The notes under the pieces: model-generated
What the model saw: only the letters and a program-made list of their open reading frames with translations
Told to the model about the DNA's origin: nothing
Databases searched by the model: none
Assembly: GCF_023887685.1 (NCBI RefSeq)
Contig: NZ_JAMWMR010000017.1
Location: 1 to 64,000, forward strand
Direction of reading: 5' to 3'
Source: Streptomyces macrolidinus
Lineage (GTDB): Bacteria; Actinomycetota; Actinomycetes; Streptomycetales; Streptomycetaceae
DNA length: 64,000 bases
Program-made: the position numbers and the translations under genes
Part shown: one piece after another, positions 7,891 through 15,710 of the stretch
Layout of the letters: every line of letters begins with the position of its first letter
How positions within the stretch are numbered: position 1 is the stretch's first letter

Positions 7891-9633
7891 GTGCAGTTCG
7901 AGGTGTGGGCGCCGCAGGCCGCCCGGGTGACGCTCCACTGCGGTGGCGCCACGCGCGCGTTGGAACGCGATCCGGAACGCGCGGGGTGGTGGACCGGTAC
8001 GGCGGAGGCCGAGGACGGCACCCGGTACGGATTCGCCCTGGACGACGGCCCCGTGCTGCCCGACCCGCGCTCGCGTCGCCAGCCGGACGGCCCCGACGGG
8101 CTCAGCGCGGTCGTCGACCAGGGGCGGTACCCCTGGCGTGCCGCGTGGTCGGGGCGGGCGCTGCCGGGCGCGGTGCTGTACGAGCTGCACGTGGGGACGT
8201 ACACGCGCGAGGGCACGCTGGACGCGGCCACCGAGCGGCTCGGGCATCTGGCGGACCTGGGCGTCACGCACGTCGAGTTGTTGCCGTTGTGTCCGTTCCC
8301 GGGCCGTCATGGCTGGGGGTACGACGGCGTGTCCCTGTGGGCGGTGCACGAGCCGTACGGCGGGCCCGAGGCGCTGAAGCGATTCGTCGACCGCGCCCAT
8401 GAACTCGGCCTCGGTGTCGTCCTGGACGTGGTGCACAACCATCTCGGCCCCTCGGGCAACCATCTCCCGGCGTTCGGACCGTACTTCACCGATACGTATC
8501 GCACCCCCTGGGGCGCCGCCGTGAACCTCGACGGGCCGGGCTCGGACGAGGTACGCGCGTATCTCGTCGGCAGCGCGCTGGCCTGGCTGCGCGACTACCG
8601 GCTCGACGGGCTGCGACTGGACGCGGTGCACGCGCTGCGCGACACGCGCGCGATCCACTTCCTGGAGGAACTGTCGCAGGCGGTGGACGCGTTGGCGGCC
8701 GAGGTGGACCGACCGCTGTTCCTGATCGCCGAGTCGGACCTGGGCGACCCGCGTGTCATCACCCCGCGCGCGCAGTCGGGTCTCGGCGTGCACGCGCAGT
8801 GGAACGACGACTTCCACCACGCCCTGCACACGGCGCTCACCGGCGAATCGCAGGGCTACTACGGGGACTTCGCGCGCGCCCCCTTCGCGGCCCTCGCCAA
8901 GACCCTGACCGGCGGCTTCTTCCACGACGGCAGCTACTCGACGTTCCGGGGCCGCCATCACGGCCGCCCGCTGGACCGTACCCGTGTCCCCGCGCACCGG
9001 CTGCTCGGCTACGCCCAGACCCATGACCAGATCGGCAACCGCGCGCAGGGCGACCGGCTCGCCGCGTCTCTCTCCCCGGGGCTGCTGGCGTGCGCGGCGG
9101 CGCTGGTGCTCACCGCCCCGTTCACACCGATGCTGTTCATGGGCGAGGAGTGGGCCGCGGGAACCCCCTGGCAGTTCTTCACCGACCACACCGATCCCGG
9201 CGTCGCCGACGCCGTACGGCACGGCAGGCGCCGGGAGTTCGCGGCGCACGGCTGGGCGGAGGAGGACGTGCCCGACCCGCAGGACCCGGCGACACGCGCG
9301 CGTTCCTGCCTCGACTGGTCCGAGCCGGAACGCGCCCCGCACGCGCGCGTGCTGGCCTGGTACCGCGAGCTGATCGCCCTGCGCCACGCCCAGCCGGACC
9401 TCTCCGGACCCGACCTCGCGGACGTGAAGGTCGCCTACGGCGAGGACGCCCGCTGGTTCGCCTTCCGCCGCGGGGACGTACGGGTCGCCGTGAACCTCTC
9501 CCGGCGACCGGCCCGCATCCCGCTCGGCGTCCACGCGCGCGTGCTGGCCGCGTGGGAGCCGGTGGCGCCTCCGGGCGAGGACGGGGTGTTGAACCTGCCG
9601 GGCGAGTCGTGCGTGGTGCTGACGCAGGCGTGA
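7891..9633 (+). CDS. treZ: Malto-oligosyltrehalose trehalohydrolase TreZ
   Basis: A 580-aa GH13 enzyme that cleaves the alpha-1,4 bond next to the trehalose unit of maltooligosyltrehalose, releasing trehalose and a shorter oligosaccharide. It has an N-terminal E-set domain (FEVWAPQAARVTLHC), then the barrel with GAVLYELHVGTYTREGTLD, VVLDVVHNHLGPSGNH, the nucleophile segment DGLRLDAVHALRD, the acid segment LIAESDLGDP and THDQIGNRAQGDRL. Length is typical. Start: GTG at 7891, seven to nine bases after AAGGGGG. It completes the GlgX-TreY-TreZ route although a minus-strand gene separates it from treY. Confidence 0.95.
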   Translation: MQFEVWAPQAARVTLHCGGATRALERDPERAGWWTGTAEAEDGTRYGFALDDGPVLPDPRSRRQPDGPDGLSAVVDQGRYPWRAAWSGRALPGAVLYELHVGTYTREGTLDAATERLGHLADLGVTHVELLPLCPFPGRHGWGYDGVSLWAVHEPYGGPEALKRFVDRAHELGLGVVLDVVHNHLGPSGNHLPAFGPYFTDTYRTPWGAAVNLDGPGSDEVRAYLVGSALAWLRDYRLDGLRLDAVHALRDTRAIHFLEELSQAVDALAAEVDRPLFLIAESDLGDPRVITPRAQSGLGVHAQWNDDFHHALHTALTGESQGYYGDFARAPFAALAKTLTGGFFHDGSYSTFRGRHHGRPLDRTRVPAHRLLGYAQTHDQIGNRAQGDRLAASLSPGLLACAAALVLTAPFTPMLFMGEEWAAGTPWQFFTDHTDPGVADAVRHGRRREFAAHGWAEEDVPDPQDPATRARSCLDWSEPERAPHARVLAWYRELIALRHAQPDLSGPDLADVKVAYGEDARWFAFRRGDVRVAVNLSRRPARIPLGVHARVLAAWEPVAPPGEDGVLNLPGESCVVLTQA

Positions 9634-9653
9634 CAGGAGCGCGCCCACCGCTT

Positions 9654-10592
9654 CTACGGCGTGTCGTCGTCCGGCAGTTCGGCGAGCCGCTCCAGCAGGA
9701 TCGCCTCCCAGGCGCGCCGCGACCGCTCGCGCAGGACCGGGAGCGGGGTGCGGTCGCGGCCCTCGAGCCCGTCGGCGAGGCGGACGAGCGTGTCGCAGCG
9801 GGCGAGCCACAGGCCGCGCAGGCAGGGGCGGGCGCCGTACCCGGCGAGGGTGGCGGCGCGTACGGCGGCGGGCGCGCCGAGGGCGACGGCGAGTTGGGCG
9901 ATGTCCTCGGCCGGGTCGCCGACGATCGCGTCGGTCCAGCCGAGCACACCGCGCACGCGTCCGTCGCCGCTCACCACGAGATGGTCGCCGCGGAGGCTGT
10001 GGTGCACCAGGACGGAAGCGCCGGGCTGCGTCGCGAGCTGGCGGGCGGCGGGCGCGGTGAACTGGGCGAGCCGGACGGGGTCGAACTCGTCCGCCTCGGC
10101 GAGGCGTCCGGCGGCGCGCGCGGCGTCCGTCCGCAGGGTCTCCAGGGAGCGGGGCGGCACGCGCGGGACGCCGAGCGCCTCGGCCTGTCGTACGGGCACC
10201 TCGCGCAGCCCGGCGAGCAGCGCCGCGAGGTCCGTCTCGCCGACCGCCGAGACGCTCCGGCCCTCGCCCGCGGCGCCGGGCAGCCGGGTGTCGAGGGTAT
10301 AGCCGAGGCCCTCGGCCCACTCTCCGCGCGCGACGCTCGTCGGGGCCGCGATCCGGACGTGGGACCGCACCAGGGCGCGCAGCCGCAGTTCGCGGCGCTG
10401 GCGCCCGGTGGCGTCGCGGTCGGTGGCCAGGCGCAGCACATGGCTCGTGCCGACCCACCAGGTGGAGAGGGGGCCACCGCCCCCGCCGACGGGCGACACG
10501 GCCGGTCCGTCGCCCTCGCCTCCGCCGTCGTGGAGGTGGGAGCGGGCGAGTCGCCGTACCGTCTCCGCCGTGGGTGTCGGTGCCTGGTTCAT
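9654..10592 (-). CDS. Aminoglycoside phosphotransferase-fold protein, catalytic motif degenerate
   Basis: A 312-aa cytoplasmic protein recognisable as an APH-fold (choline/aminoglycoside kinase-like) member. The C-terminal lobe aligns clearly with family members: VLVHHSLRGDHLVV is the catalytic-loop region and VLGWTDAIVGDPAEDIAQLAVAL the metal-binding region. However, the usual H-x-D-L-x3-N is H-H-S-L-R-G-D-H here (Asp to Ser, Asn to His), and the metal Asp of the I-D-W/F-x-D motif is Gly (VLGWTD). It is therefore likely a pseudokinase or a kinase with unusual chemistry, not a resistance enzyme. The N-lobe is also weak (no clear ATP-binding Lys). Start ATG at 10592. Its stop is 20 bases beyond the treZ stop (convergent). 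Confidence 0.7.
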   Translation of the reverse strand: MNQAPTPTAETVRRLARSHLHDGGGEGDGPAVSPVGGGGGPLSTWWVGTSHVLRLATDRDATGRQRRELRLRALVRSHVRIAAPTSVARGEWAEGLGYTLDTRLPGAAGEGRSVSAVGETDLAALLAGLREVPVRQAEALGVPRVPPRSLETLRTDAARAAGRLAEADEFDPVRLAQFTAPAARQLATQPGASVLVHHSLRGDHLVVSGDGRVRGVLGWTDAIVGDPAEDIAQLAVALGAPAAVRAATLAGYGARPCLRGLWLARCDTLVRLADGLEGRDRTPLPVLRERSRRAWEAILLERLAELPDDDTP

Positions 10593-10611
10593 GAGCGTGC
10601 CGTCGGCCCGG

Positions 10612-11748
10612 TCAGTCGACCAACGCCAGCTCGCGGGCCGTGGTGTTGAGGCGGCGTCCGCCGTCGTCGGTCACCGTCACGATGTCCTCGATACGGACGC
10701 CGAAGCGGCCCGGCAGATAGATGCCGGGCTCCACGGAGAAGCACATGCCGGGGACGAGGGGCTGTTCCTCACCCTCGATCATGTAGGGCGGCTCGTGGGT
10801 GGTGACGCCGATGCCGTGCCCGGTGCGGTGGATGAAGTACTCGCCGTATCCGGCGTCGGCGATGACCGCGCGGGCCGCCCGGTCCACGTCCTGGCAGGCC
10901 GCGCCCGGCCTGACCGCCCGGCAGCCCGCCTCCTGGGCCGCGTGCACCAGCTCGTGCACCCTGCGCTCCTCGTCGGTCGGTTCGCCGACGTGGACCGTGC
11001 GGGAGGTGTCCGAACCGTAGCCGTGCTTGAGGCCACCGAAGTCGAGGACGACCATGTCACCGCGCTCGATGACGCGCTCGCCCGCCTCGTGGTGCGGGTT
11101 GGCGCCGTTGGGGCCCGAGGCGACGATGGTGAAGTCGACCTGCTCGTGCCCGAACTGCCGCAGCAGACCGGCGAGATCCGCGGCGACCTCGCGCTCGCGG
11201 CGTCCGCCGAAGGAGACCTTCCGGATCTCCTCGTACGTCGCGTCCGCCGCCGCGCCGGCGGCCGCGAGCCGGTCGAGTTCCGCGGCGTCCTTGACGGCCC
11301 GCAGCATCGGGAGCGCGCGGGTGAGGGCGATGTGGCCGCTGTCCGGGAGCCGGTCGCGCAGGCCGAGCAGATGCAGGGCCCAGGCGTTGTCGCTGATGCC
11401 GTAGCGGCCGGTGGAGTCGAGCAGGGAGCCGGCCGCCTGGTACGGGTCCTGGCCGTCGGTCCAGTCGCGCAGGGTCAGCGCGGGCGCGCCGACCGCCGCG
11501 GCGGCGTCGGGGGCCTCCAGGGTCGGTACGACGAGGACGGGGTCCTGCCCGGCCCGCAGCACCAGAAGGGTGAGCCGCTCGGTCTCGACCGGCCGGTATC
11601 CCGTCAGCCACACCAGGTCGGGTCCGGGCGCGATCAGCAGCCCGTCGAGCCCGGCCCCGGCCGCGCTCTCGGCGGCACGCCGCATCCGGGCCGCGTAGTC
11701 CTCGGCGGTGAAGCGCACGGGTCCGTCGTCGTCGGGCAGCGCGGTCAT
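10612..11748 (-). CDS. Xaa-Pro aminopeptidase family M24 metallopeptidase
   Basis: A 378-aa cytoplasmic peptidase of the pita-bread fold. An N-terminal creatinase-like domain (about residues 15-150) precedes the M24 catalytic domain. All five dinuclear-metal ligands are visible: VLDFGG and GSDTSRT (two Asp), TGHGIGVTTHEPP (His), FSVEPGIYL (Glu) and VRIEDIVTV (Glu). It is predicted to remove an N-terminal residue ahead of proline, or to act as a related dipeptidase. The frame is open to 11826, but the ATG at 11748 follows GGAGG at a good distance and begins conserved sequence. It lies 19 bases downstream of the APH-like gene start on the same strand, so the two probably form one transcript, with this gene first. 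Confidence 0.88.
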   Translation of the reverse strand: MTALPDDDGPVRFTAEDYAARMRRAAESAAGAGLDGLLIAPGPDLVWLTGYRPVETERLTLLVLRAGQDPVLVVPTLEAPDAAAAVGAPALTLRDWTDGQDPYQAAGSLLDSTGRYGISDNAWALHLLGLRDRLPDSGHIALTRALPMLRAVKDAAELDRLAAAGAAADATYEEIRKVSFGGRREREVAADLAGLLRQFGHEQVDFTIVASGPNGANPHHEAGERVIERGDMVVLDFGGLKHGYGSDTSRTVHVGEPTDEERRVHELVHAAQEAGCRAVRPGAACQDVDRAARAVIADAGYGEYFIHRTGHGIGVTTHEPPYMIEGEEQPLVPGMCFSVEPGIYLPGRFGVRIEDIVTVTDDGGRRLNTTARELALVD

Positions 11749-11848
11749 CCATGTCCTCCACAGGTCGAGCAAGCCGGGTTCTCCGGGCAGCATCCTGCCC
11801 CGCGACGGGGGCCGACGCGAGCCCATTGCCGGGGCGGGGTGCTGGTGG

Positions 11849-12721
11849 TCAGTCCTTCGCGTGGCTCAGCAAGCGCTTCGCCAGTGTCGCTGCCGCGCCG
11901 CGCAGGGGGGTGCCGTGGATCAGTTCCGTGCGGTGGACCACGCGTGGGGCGGTGAGGGGGACGGCGGTGGTGCCAGGGAGGGCGGTTGCCGTCGAGCGGG
12001 GCAGGAGGGTCAGGCCGTGGCCGGTGGTGGCCAGGGCGATGAGGGTACGCAGGTCGGTGCCGTCGTAGCGCAGGGCCGGGGTGAAGCCGGCGGCGCCGGT
12101 CGCGGCGCGCAGGTGGGCGAGGGGCAGGCCCGCGTCGGGGGCGTCCAGCCAGCGGGCGTCCGCGAGGTCGGCGAGTCGGAGCCCCGCGCGTGCGGCGAGC
12201 GGATGGGTCTCGGGCAGGAGCACGCACACGGGCTCCTCTCCCGCGCCCTCGGTCGTCAGCGGCGCCACGTCGGGCAGCCGCAGCGGATCGCTGGGCGCGG
12301 CCAGTCCGTCGATCAGGCCCAGGTCCGCGCCGCCCGTGGCGACCATGGCCGGGATCCGCTCGCGCGCGAGCACCCGCAGCGTCACGCCCGCGGCGGGCAG
12401 GGCGGCGAGGACGCGCGGCCCGAGCGCGGTGGGCGTCGCCGCGAGGCTCACCCCGAGAGGCGGCGCGGCCACGATCCGGGCCACGTCGGCCCGCGCCGCC
12501 TCCAGGCGCAGCAGCAGCGGTCCGGCGTGCTCCAGCAGCCGTTCGCCCGCCGCGGTGGGCGCGACCGGGCGCCGGGTCAGCAGCGGTGCGCCGAGGTCCT
12601 GCTCCAGTGCGGCGATGTGCTGCGACACCGCGGACTGGGTGTAGCCGAGTTCCCGCGCGGCCTCCGAGAAGGAGGCGAGCCGGGCCACGGTGACGTACGT
12701 CCGCAGGAGATGTGGGTCCAT
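11849..12721 (-). CDS. LysR-family transcriptional regulator
   Basis: A 290-aa regulator with an N-terminal winged helix-turn-helix (LLRTYVTVARLASFSEAARELGYTQSAVSQHIAALEQ split over residues 5-42) and a C-terminal periplasmic-binding-like effector domain (about 90-285). It is divergent from the amidotransferase-like gene at 12857 and shares a 135-base intergenic region holding a T-N11-A palindrome, the usual LysR site. It probably regulates that gene and itself. The co-inducer is unknown. Start ATG at 12721; the fit to the family length is normal. Confidence 0.92.
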   Translation of the reverse strand: MDPHLLRTYVTVARLASFSEAARELGYTQSAVSQHIAALEQDLGAPLLTRRPVAPTAAGERLLEHAGPLLLRLEAARADVARIVAAPPLGVSLAATPTALGPRVLAALPAAGVTLRVLARERIPAMVATGGADLGLIDGLAAPSDPLRLPDVAPLTTEGAGEEPVCVLLPETHPLAARAGLRLADLADARWLDAPDAGLPLAHLRAATGAAGFTPALRYDGTDLRTLIALATTGHGLTLLPRSTATALPGTTAVPLTAPRVVHRTELIHGTPLRGAAATLAKRLLSHAKD

Positions 12722-12784
12722 TGCCTTTCAGCAGCCTTCCTTCGTCCCAGCCGACCTCCTATCGGCTCATGACATCAGGGTGAC

Positions 12785-12799
12785 ATTAGCGCTGCTTAT
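12785..12799. promoter_or_regulatory. Candidate LysR operator (T-N11-A)
   Basis: A 15-base interrupted palindrome, ATTAGC-GCT-GCTTAT, matching the T-N11-A rule for LysR-type regulators. It lies between the divergent lysR and amidotransferase genes, about 65 bases from each start. Confidence 0.5.
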
Positions 12800-12856
12800 C
12801 GAATCACCATGAATCATCGTTGGACGTGAATCACGGGGTGCGTCGAGCATGGGGGC

Positions 12857-13588
12857 ATGACAGACACCGCCTCGCACACCGCCCGTCTCGCCCTGGTGGG
12901 CGACCGTTCCCCCACCGTCGTCTCGCACAGCCGTATCCCTCGCCTGCTCGCGGCGCTCGTCGAGCGGGACCGGCTCGTCCTCGACGCGTACTGGATCCCG
13001 TCCGAGGAGGCGGGGGACGAGGACGTGGTGCGCGGGTTCGACGCGGTGTGGGTCGTGCCGGGCAGCCCCTACCGCAGCGAGGCGGGTGTCCTCGCCGCGG
13101 TAGGGGCTGCCCGCGAGCACGGCATCCCGTTCCTCGGTACGTGCGGCGGCTTCCAGCACACCTTGCTGGAGTACGCCCGTACGGTCTGCGGTCTGACCCG
13201 GGTCGCCCACGCCGAGAACGACCCCGATGCCGACGACCCGCTCATCGAACCGCTCGCCTGCTCCCTGCTCGGCCACGAGGCCGCGGTCCGTGTCGAGCCG
13301 GACTCGCTGGCCCGGTCGGTGATCGGCGCCGAGCGGACCGTCGAGCAGTACTTCTGCGCGTACGGCCCCACCCGGCACCTCGACGCGCTGCGCGCGCACG
13401 GGCTGCGGTTCAGTGGTCACGACGAGGACGGTGCCGTCCGGGTAGCCGAACTCCCCGGCCATCCCTTCTTCCTGGCCACCCTCTTCCAGCCGGAGCTGGC
13501 GGGCGACGGCTCGCGCCCGCACCCGATCGTCCGGGCGCTGGCGCGAGCCGCGGTGGAGCACGCGGGCGAGCGGGCGCGGCTCCGCTGA
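12857..13588 (+). CDS. CTP synthase C-terminal region-related glutamine amidotransferase-like protein
   Basis: A 243-aa class I glutamine amidotransferase-fold protein similar to the glutaminase half of CTP synthase but lacking the synthetase half. The region WVVPGSPYRSEAGVLAA corresponds to the oxyanion strand, and LGTCGGFQHTLLEYAR carries the nucleophile Cys in G-T-C-G-G-F-Q. The C-terminus has PGHPFFLATLFQPEL with the position of the catalytic His and Glu region. The substrate is unknown; these orphan proteins may hydrolyse a gamma-glutamyl amide or act with an unlinked partner. Start ATG at 12857. It is transcribed away from a LysR regulator, which points to regulated expression in response to a metabolite. 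Confidence 0.8.
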   Translation: MTDTASHTARLALVGDRSPTVVSHSRIPRLLAALVERDRLVLDAYWIPSEEAGDEDVVRGFDAVWVVPGSPYRSEAGVLAAVGAAREHGIPFLGTCGGFQHTLLEYARTVCGLTRVAHAENDPDADDPLIEPLACSLLGHEAAVRVEPDSLARSVIGAERTVEQYFCAYGPTRHLDALRAHGLRFSGHDEDGAVRVAELPGHPFFLATLFQPELAGDGSRPHPIVRALARAAVEHAGERARLR

Positions 13589-13644
13589 ACCTCCGAAGGC
13601 CGAATGAACCTCCGATGGCCGAACCGCCGCTCGCCCGCGACCGG

Positions 13645-15552
13645 TCAGCCCATGTGACCCTCGTGCCCGCCGTGCCCCATGTCGTGGCTGAACTTCATCG
13701 CCTCGCTCGGCATGACGACGAACGGCCGCATCATGCCCATGTCCTCGTGTTCGAGGAGGTGGCAGTGGTACATGAACCGGCCGTACGCCCCGTCGAACCG
13801 GCCCATCACGCGCAGGATCTGGCCGCCCGGCACCCGGAACACGTCCTTGTGGCCACGCTCGTTGGGAGCGAGGGGTATCGATGTGGCCGGGGTGAACGCG
13901 ATCGGGGCGCGGGTGCCGCCCATCGCCGGGTCGAAGCCCGAGATGTCGTACGCGTCGCGGCCGAGGATCTGGAAGTCGGCCAGATGGATGTGCATGGGGT
14001 GGACGATCGGGGCGAGGTTGAGGAAGCTCCACTGTTCGTAGCTGCCTTCGGCGAGGGTGAAGCCGAGAGCGTCGTTGAACGTGCGGGCCGTACGCCGGTA
14101 CGTCTTCGTCCTGCCGTCCGCGCCGGTGAGTTGGATGACGCCCTCGGCGGGGAGCCGGAGGCCCCTCGTGTCCGCCACCTCGGTCATCTCCCAGATCTCC
14201 GGGTGGCCACCGGCGCCCTTGGTGGCCGGTGGGGTGAGCACGATCAGCCGGTGGCCGTGGTCGATGTCGTGGGTGAGGCGGCGGAAGGAGCCCGAGAGCA
14301 CCTCGGGCAACTCGAAGGCGTCTGCCCCCGTCTCGCCCTTCGCGGTCTCGTCGTCGCACCCGCCGACGCGGAACTCCAGCACGTCCGGGTAGCGCACGTC
14401 GCCCTCCGGGTCGGGCACCCCCGCGGGCTGGTTCGGGCCCTTGTCGACCAGCCGCAGCGTCCGCCCGGCCAACTGCCGGAAGTCGACCAGGAGATCGAAC
14501 CGCTCGGCCGGGGCGGCGGTCAGCGTCGGCAGCGCGTCGTCGAAGTCGATCGGCACGGGGCGCGGCAGCAGCCCGCCGTCGCTGCCGATCTGGTGCACCA
14601 CACCCGGCACCGGGGTGTTCTCCTCGTCCACGAGGACCAGGTCGTAGATGCGCGCGTTGGACGCGTTCAGCAGCCGGAAGCGGTACCAGGCCGGGGCCAC
14701 CTCGGCATACGGCCAGATGCCGCCGTTGACCGTGGTGTAGGGGCCGGTGAAGGGCAGGGTCACCGGCTTGCCCGTCTCGGCGTTCCGCTCCTCGACCATG
14801 ACGGTCTTGTGCAGCAGGCGGCCGTTGAGACGGCCGTCCTCGTCCGTGTCCAGGTTCCGGTCGGCGAGCAGCAGCGGGATCTCCCGCTCCCCCGAGGGGA
14901 GTCGGAGCGCGTCCTCCTCGTCGTCGCGGATCAGATACGTGCCGAACAGTCCCGTCTGCACGTTCCAGCGCGTGATGTTCATGGCGTGGTCGTGGTACCA
15001 GTACTGCGTCGCCTGGTGGTCGTTCGGGTACTCCGAGAGCTGGGCGTCGCCGAATCCCACGGCGTTGTCCGCCCAGCCGTCGTTGCCGCCGCCGGTCTGG
15101 GCGCCGTGCAGATGCGTCACCGACCAGGCGGGCAGGGCCGCCACGTCCTTGTCCGGCTCGACGCCCCCACGCCCCGGCTCCGTGCTCGCCGGGGCGCCCC
15201 GCTCACGCGACTTGACCTGGACGGCCGTGACCGGATACTCGCTCTCCTTCGGGATGCGGTTGGTCCAGGCGATGCGGATGCGCTGACCACGGCGCACCTC
15301 GATGGTCGGGCCCGGCACCGACCCGTCGTACCCCCACATGAGCGTGGGCGGCAACTGCGGATGCAGGCGCACCCACGTGGGGCGCAGGGCGATCTCGGTC
15401 TCCCGCAGGACATCGCCCGCGTACGGGCGCAGGACGGGCGGGATCGTCAACGGCGCCACGTACGGCGTCAGTTCACCCGGCGCCGGTCGGCCCGGCGTTC
15501 CCTCCTGCTCCCCCGCCCCTGTGCCGATGGCTCGCTCGATGATGTCGGTCAA
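13645..15552 (-). CDS. Multicopper oxidase, phenoxazinone synthase/CotA type
   Basis: A 635-aa oxidase with all copper motifs: THLHG (His 147, 149), WYHDHAMN (His 187, 189), HPMHIHL and HCHLLEHEDMGMM near the C-terminus, which supply the type 1 and trinuclear centres. Overall length and sequence match the phenoxazinone synthase/bilirubin oxidase-like class, which oxidises o-aminophenols, bilirubin or metals using oxygen. There is no recognisable signal peptide, unlike most laccases, so it is probably cytoplasmic. The C-terminus is Met/His-rich (HDMGHGGHEGHMG), which may bind copper. The start appears to be a TTG at 15552 behind a run of G; this is the least certain part. It follows geosmin synthase on the same strand at 158 bases. 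Confidence 0.9.
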   Translation of the reverse strand: MTDIIERAIGTGAGEQEGTPGRPAPGELTPYVAPLTIPPVLRPYAGDVLRETEIALRPTWVRLHPQLPPTLMWGYDGSVPGPTIEVRRGQRIRIAWTNRIPKESEYPVTAVQVKSRERGAPASTEPGRGGVEPDKDVAALPAWSVTHLHGAQTGGGNDGWADNAVGFGDAQLSEYPNDHQATQYWYHDHAMNITRWNVQTGLFGTYLIRDDEEDALRLPSGEREIPLLLADRNLDTDEDGRLNGRLLHKTVMVEERNAETGKPVTLPFTGPYTTVNGGIWPYAEVAPAWYRFRLLNASNARIYDLVLVDEENTPVPGVVHQIGSDGGLLPRPVPIDFDDALPTLTAAPAERFDLLVDFRQLAGRTLRLVDKGPNQPAGVPDPEGDVRYPDVLEFRVGGCDDETAKGETGADAFELPEVLSGSFRRLTHDIDHGHRLIVLTPPATKGAGGHPEIWEMTEVADTRGLRLPAEGVIQLTGADGRTKTYRRTARTFNDALGFTLAEGSYEQWSFLNLAPIVHPMHIHLADFQILGRDAYDISGFDPAMGGTRAPIAFTPATSIPLAPNERGHKDVFRVPGGQILRVMGRFDGAYGRFMYHCHLLEHEDMGMMRPFVVMPSEAMKFSHDMGHGGHEGHMG

Positions 15553-15710
15553 GGTCGAACACCCCCCCGTGTTCCCTTGTGCTCGTTTCGTCCCGGCAGC
15601 CTGGTCGAACCGCCGTCACATCCAAGGACTCCTGGCGCCACGCCATAGTTCCCTGAATGCCCCGTTCCGGGCGAATACTTTCGGTCGTCCTGCCCAGTGG
15701 GCTGTCGCCG

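Noticed and set aside
7609..10458. Minus-strand ORF of 949 codons over treZ
   Set aside because: Shadow of treZ and of the APH-like gene in another frame.
9654..10592. Aminoglycoside resistance gene
   Set aside because: Catalytic Asp, Asn and metal Asp are all replaced, and the fold is common in non-resistance proteins.
12820..15648. Plus-strand ORF of 942 codons
   Set aside because: Covers the amidotransferase in another frame and the multicopper oxidase in antisense; both are convincing genes.
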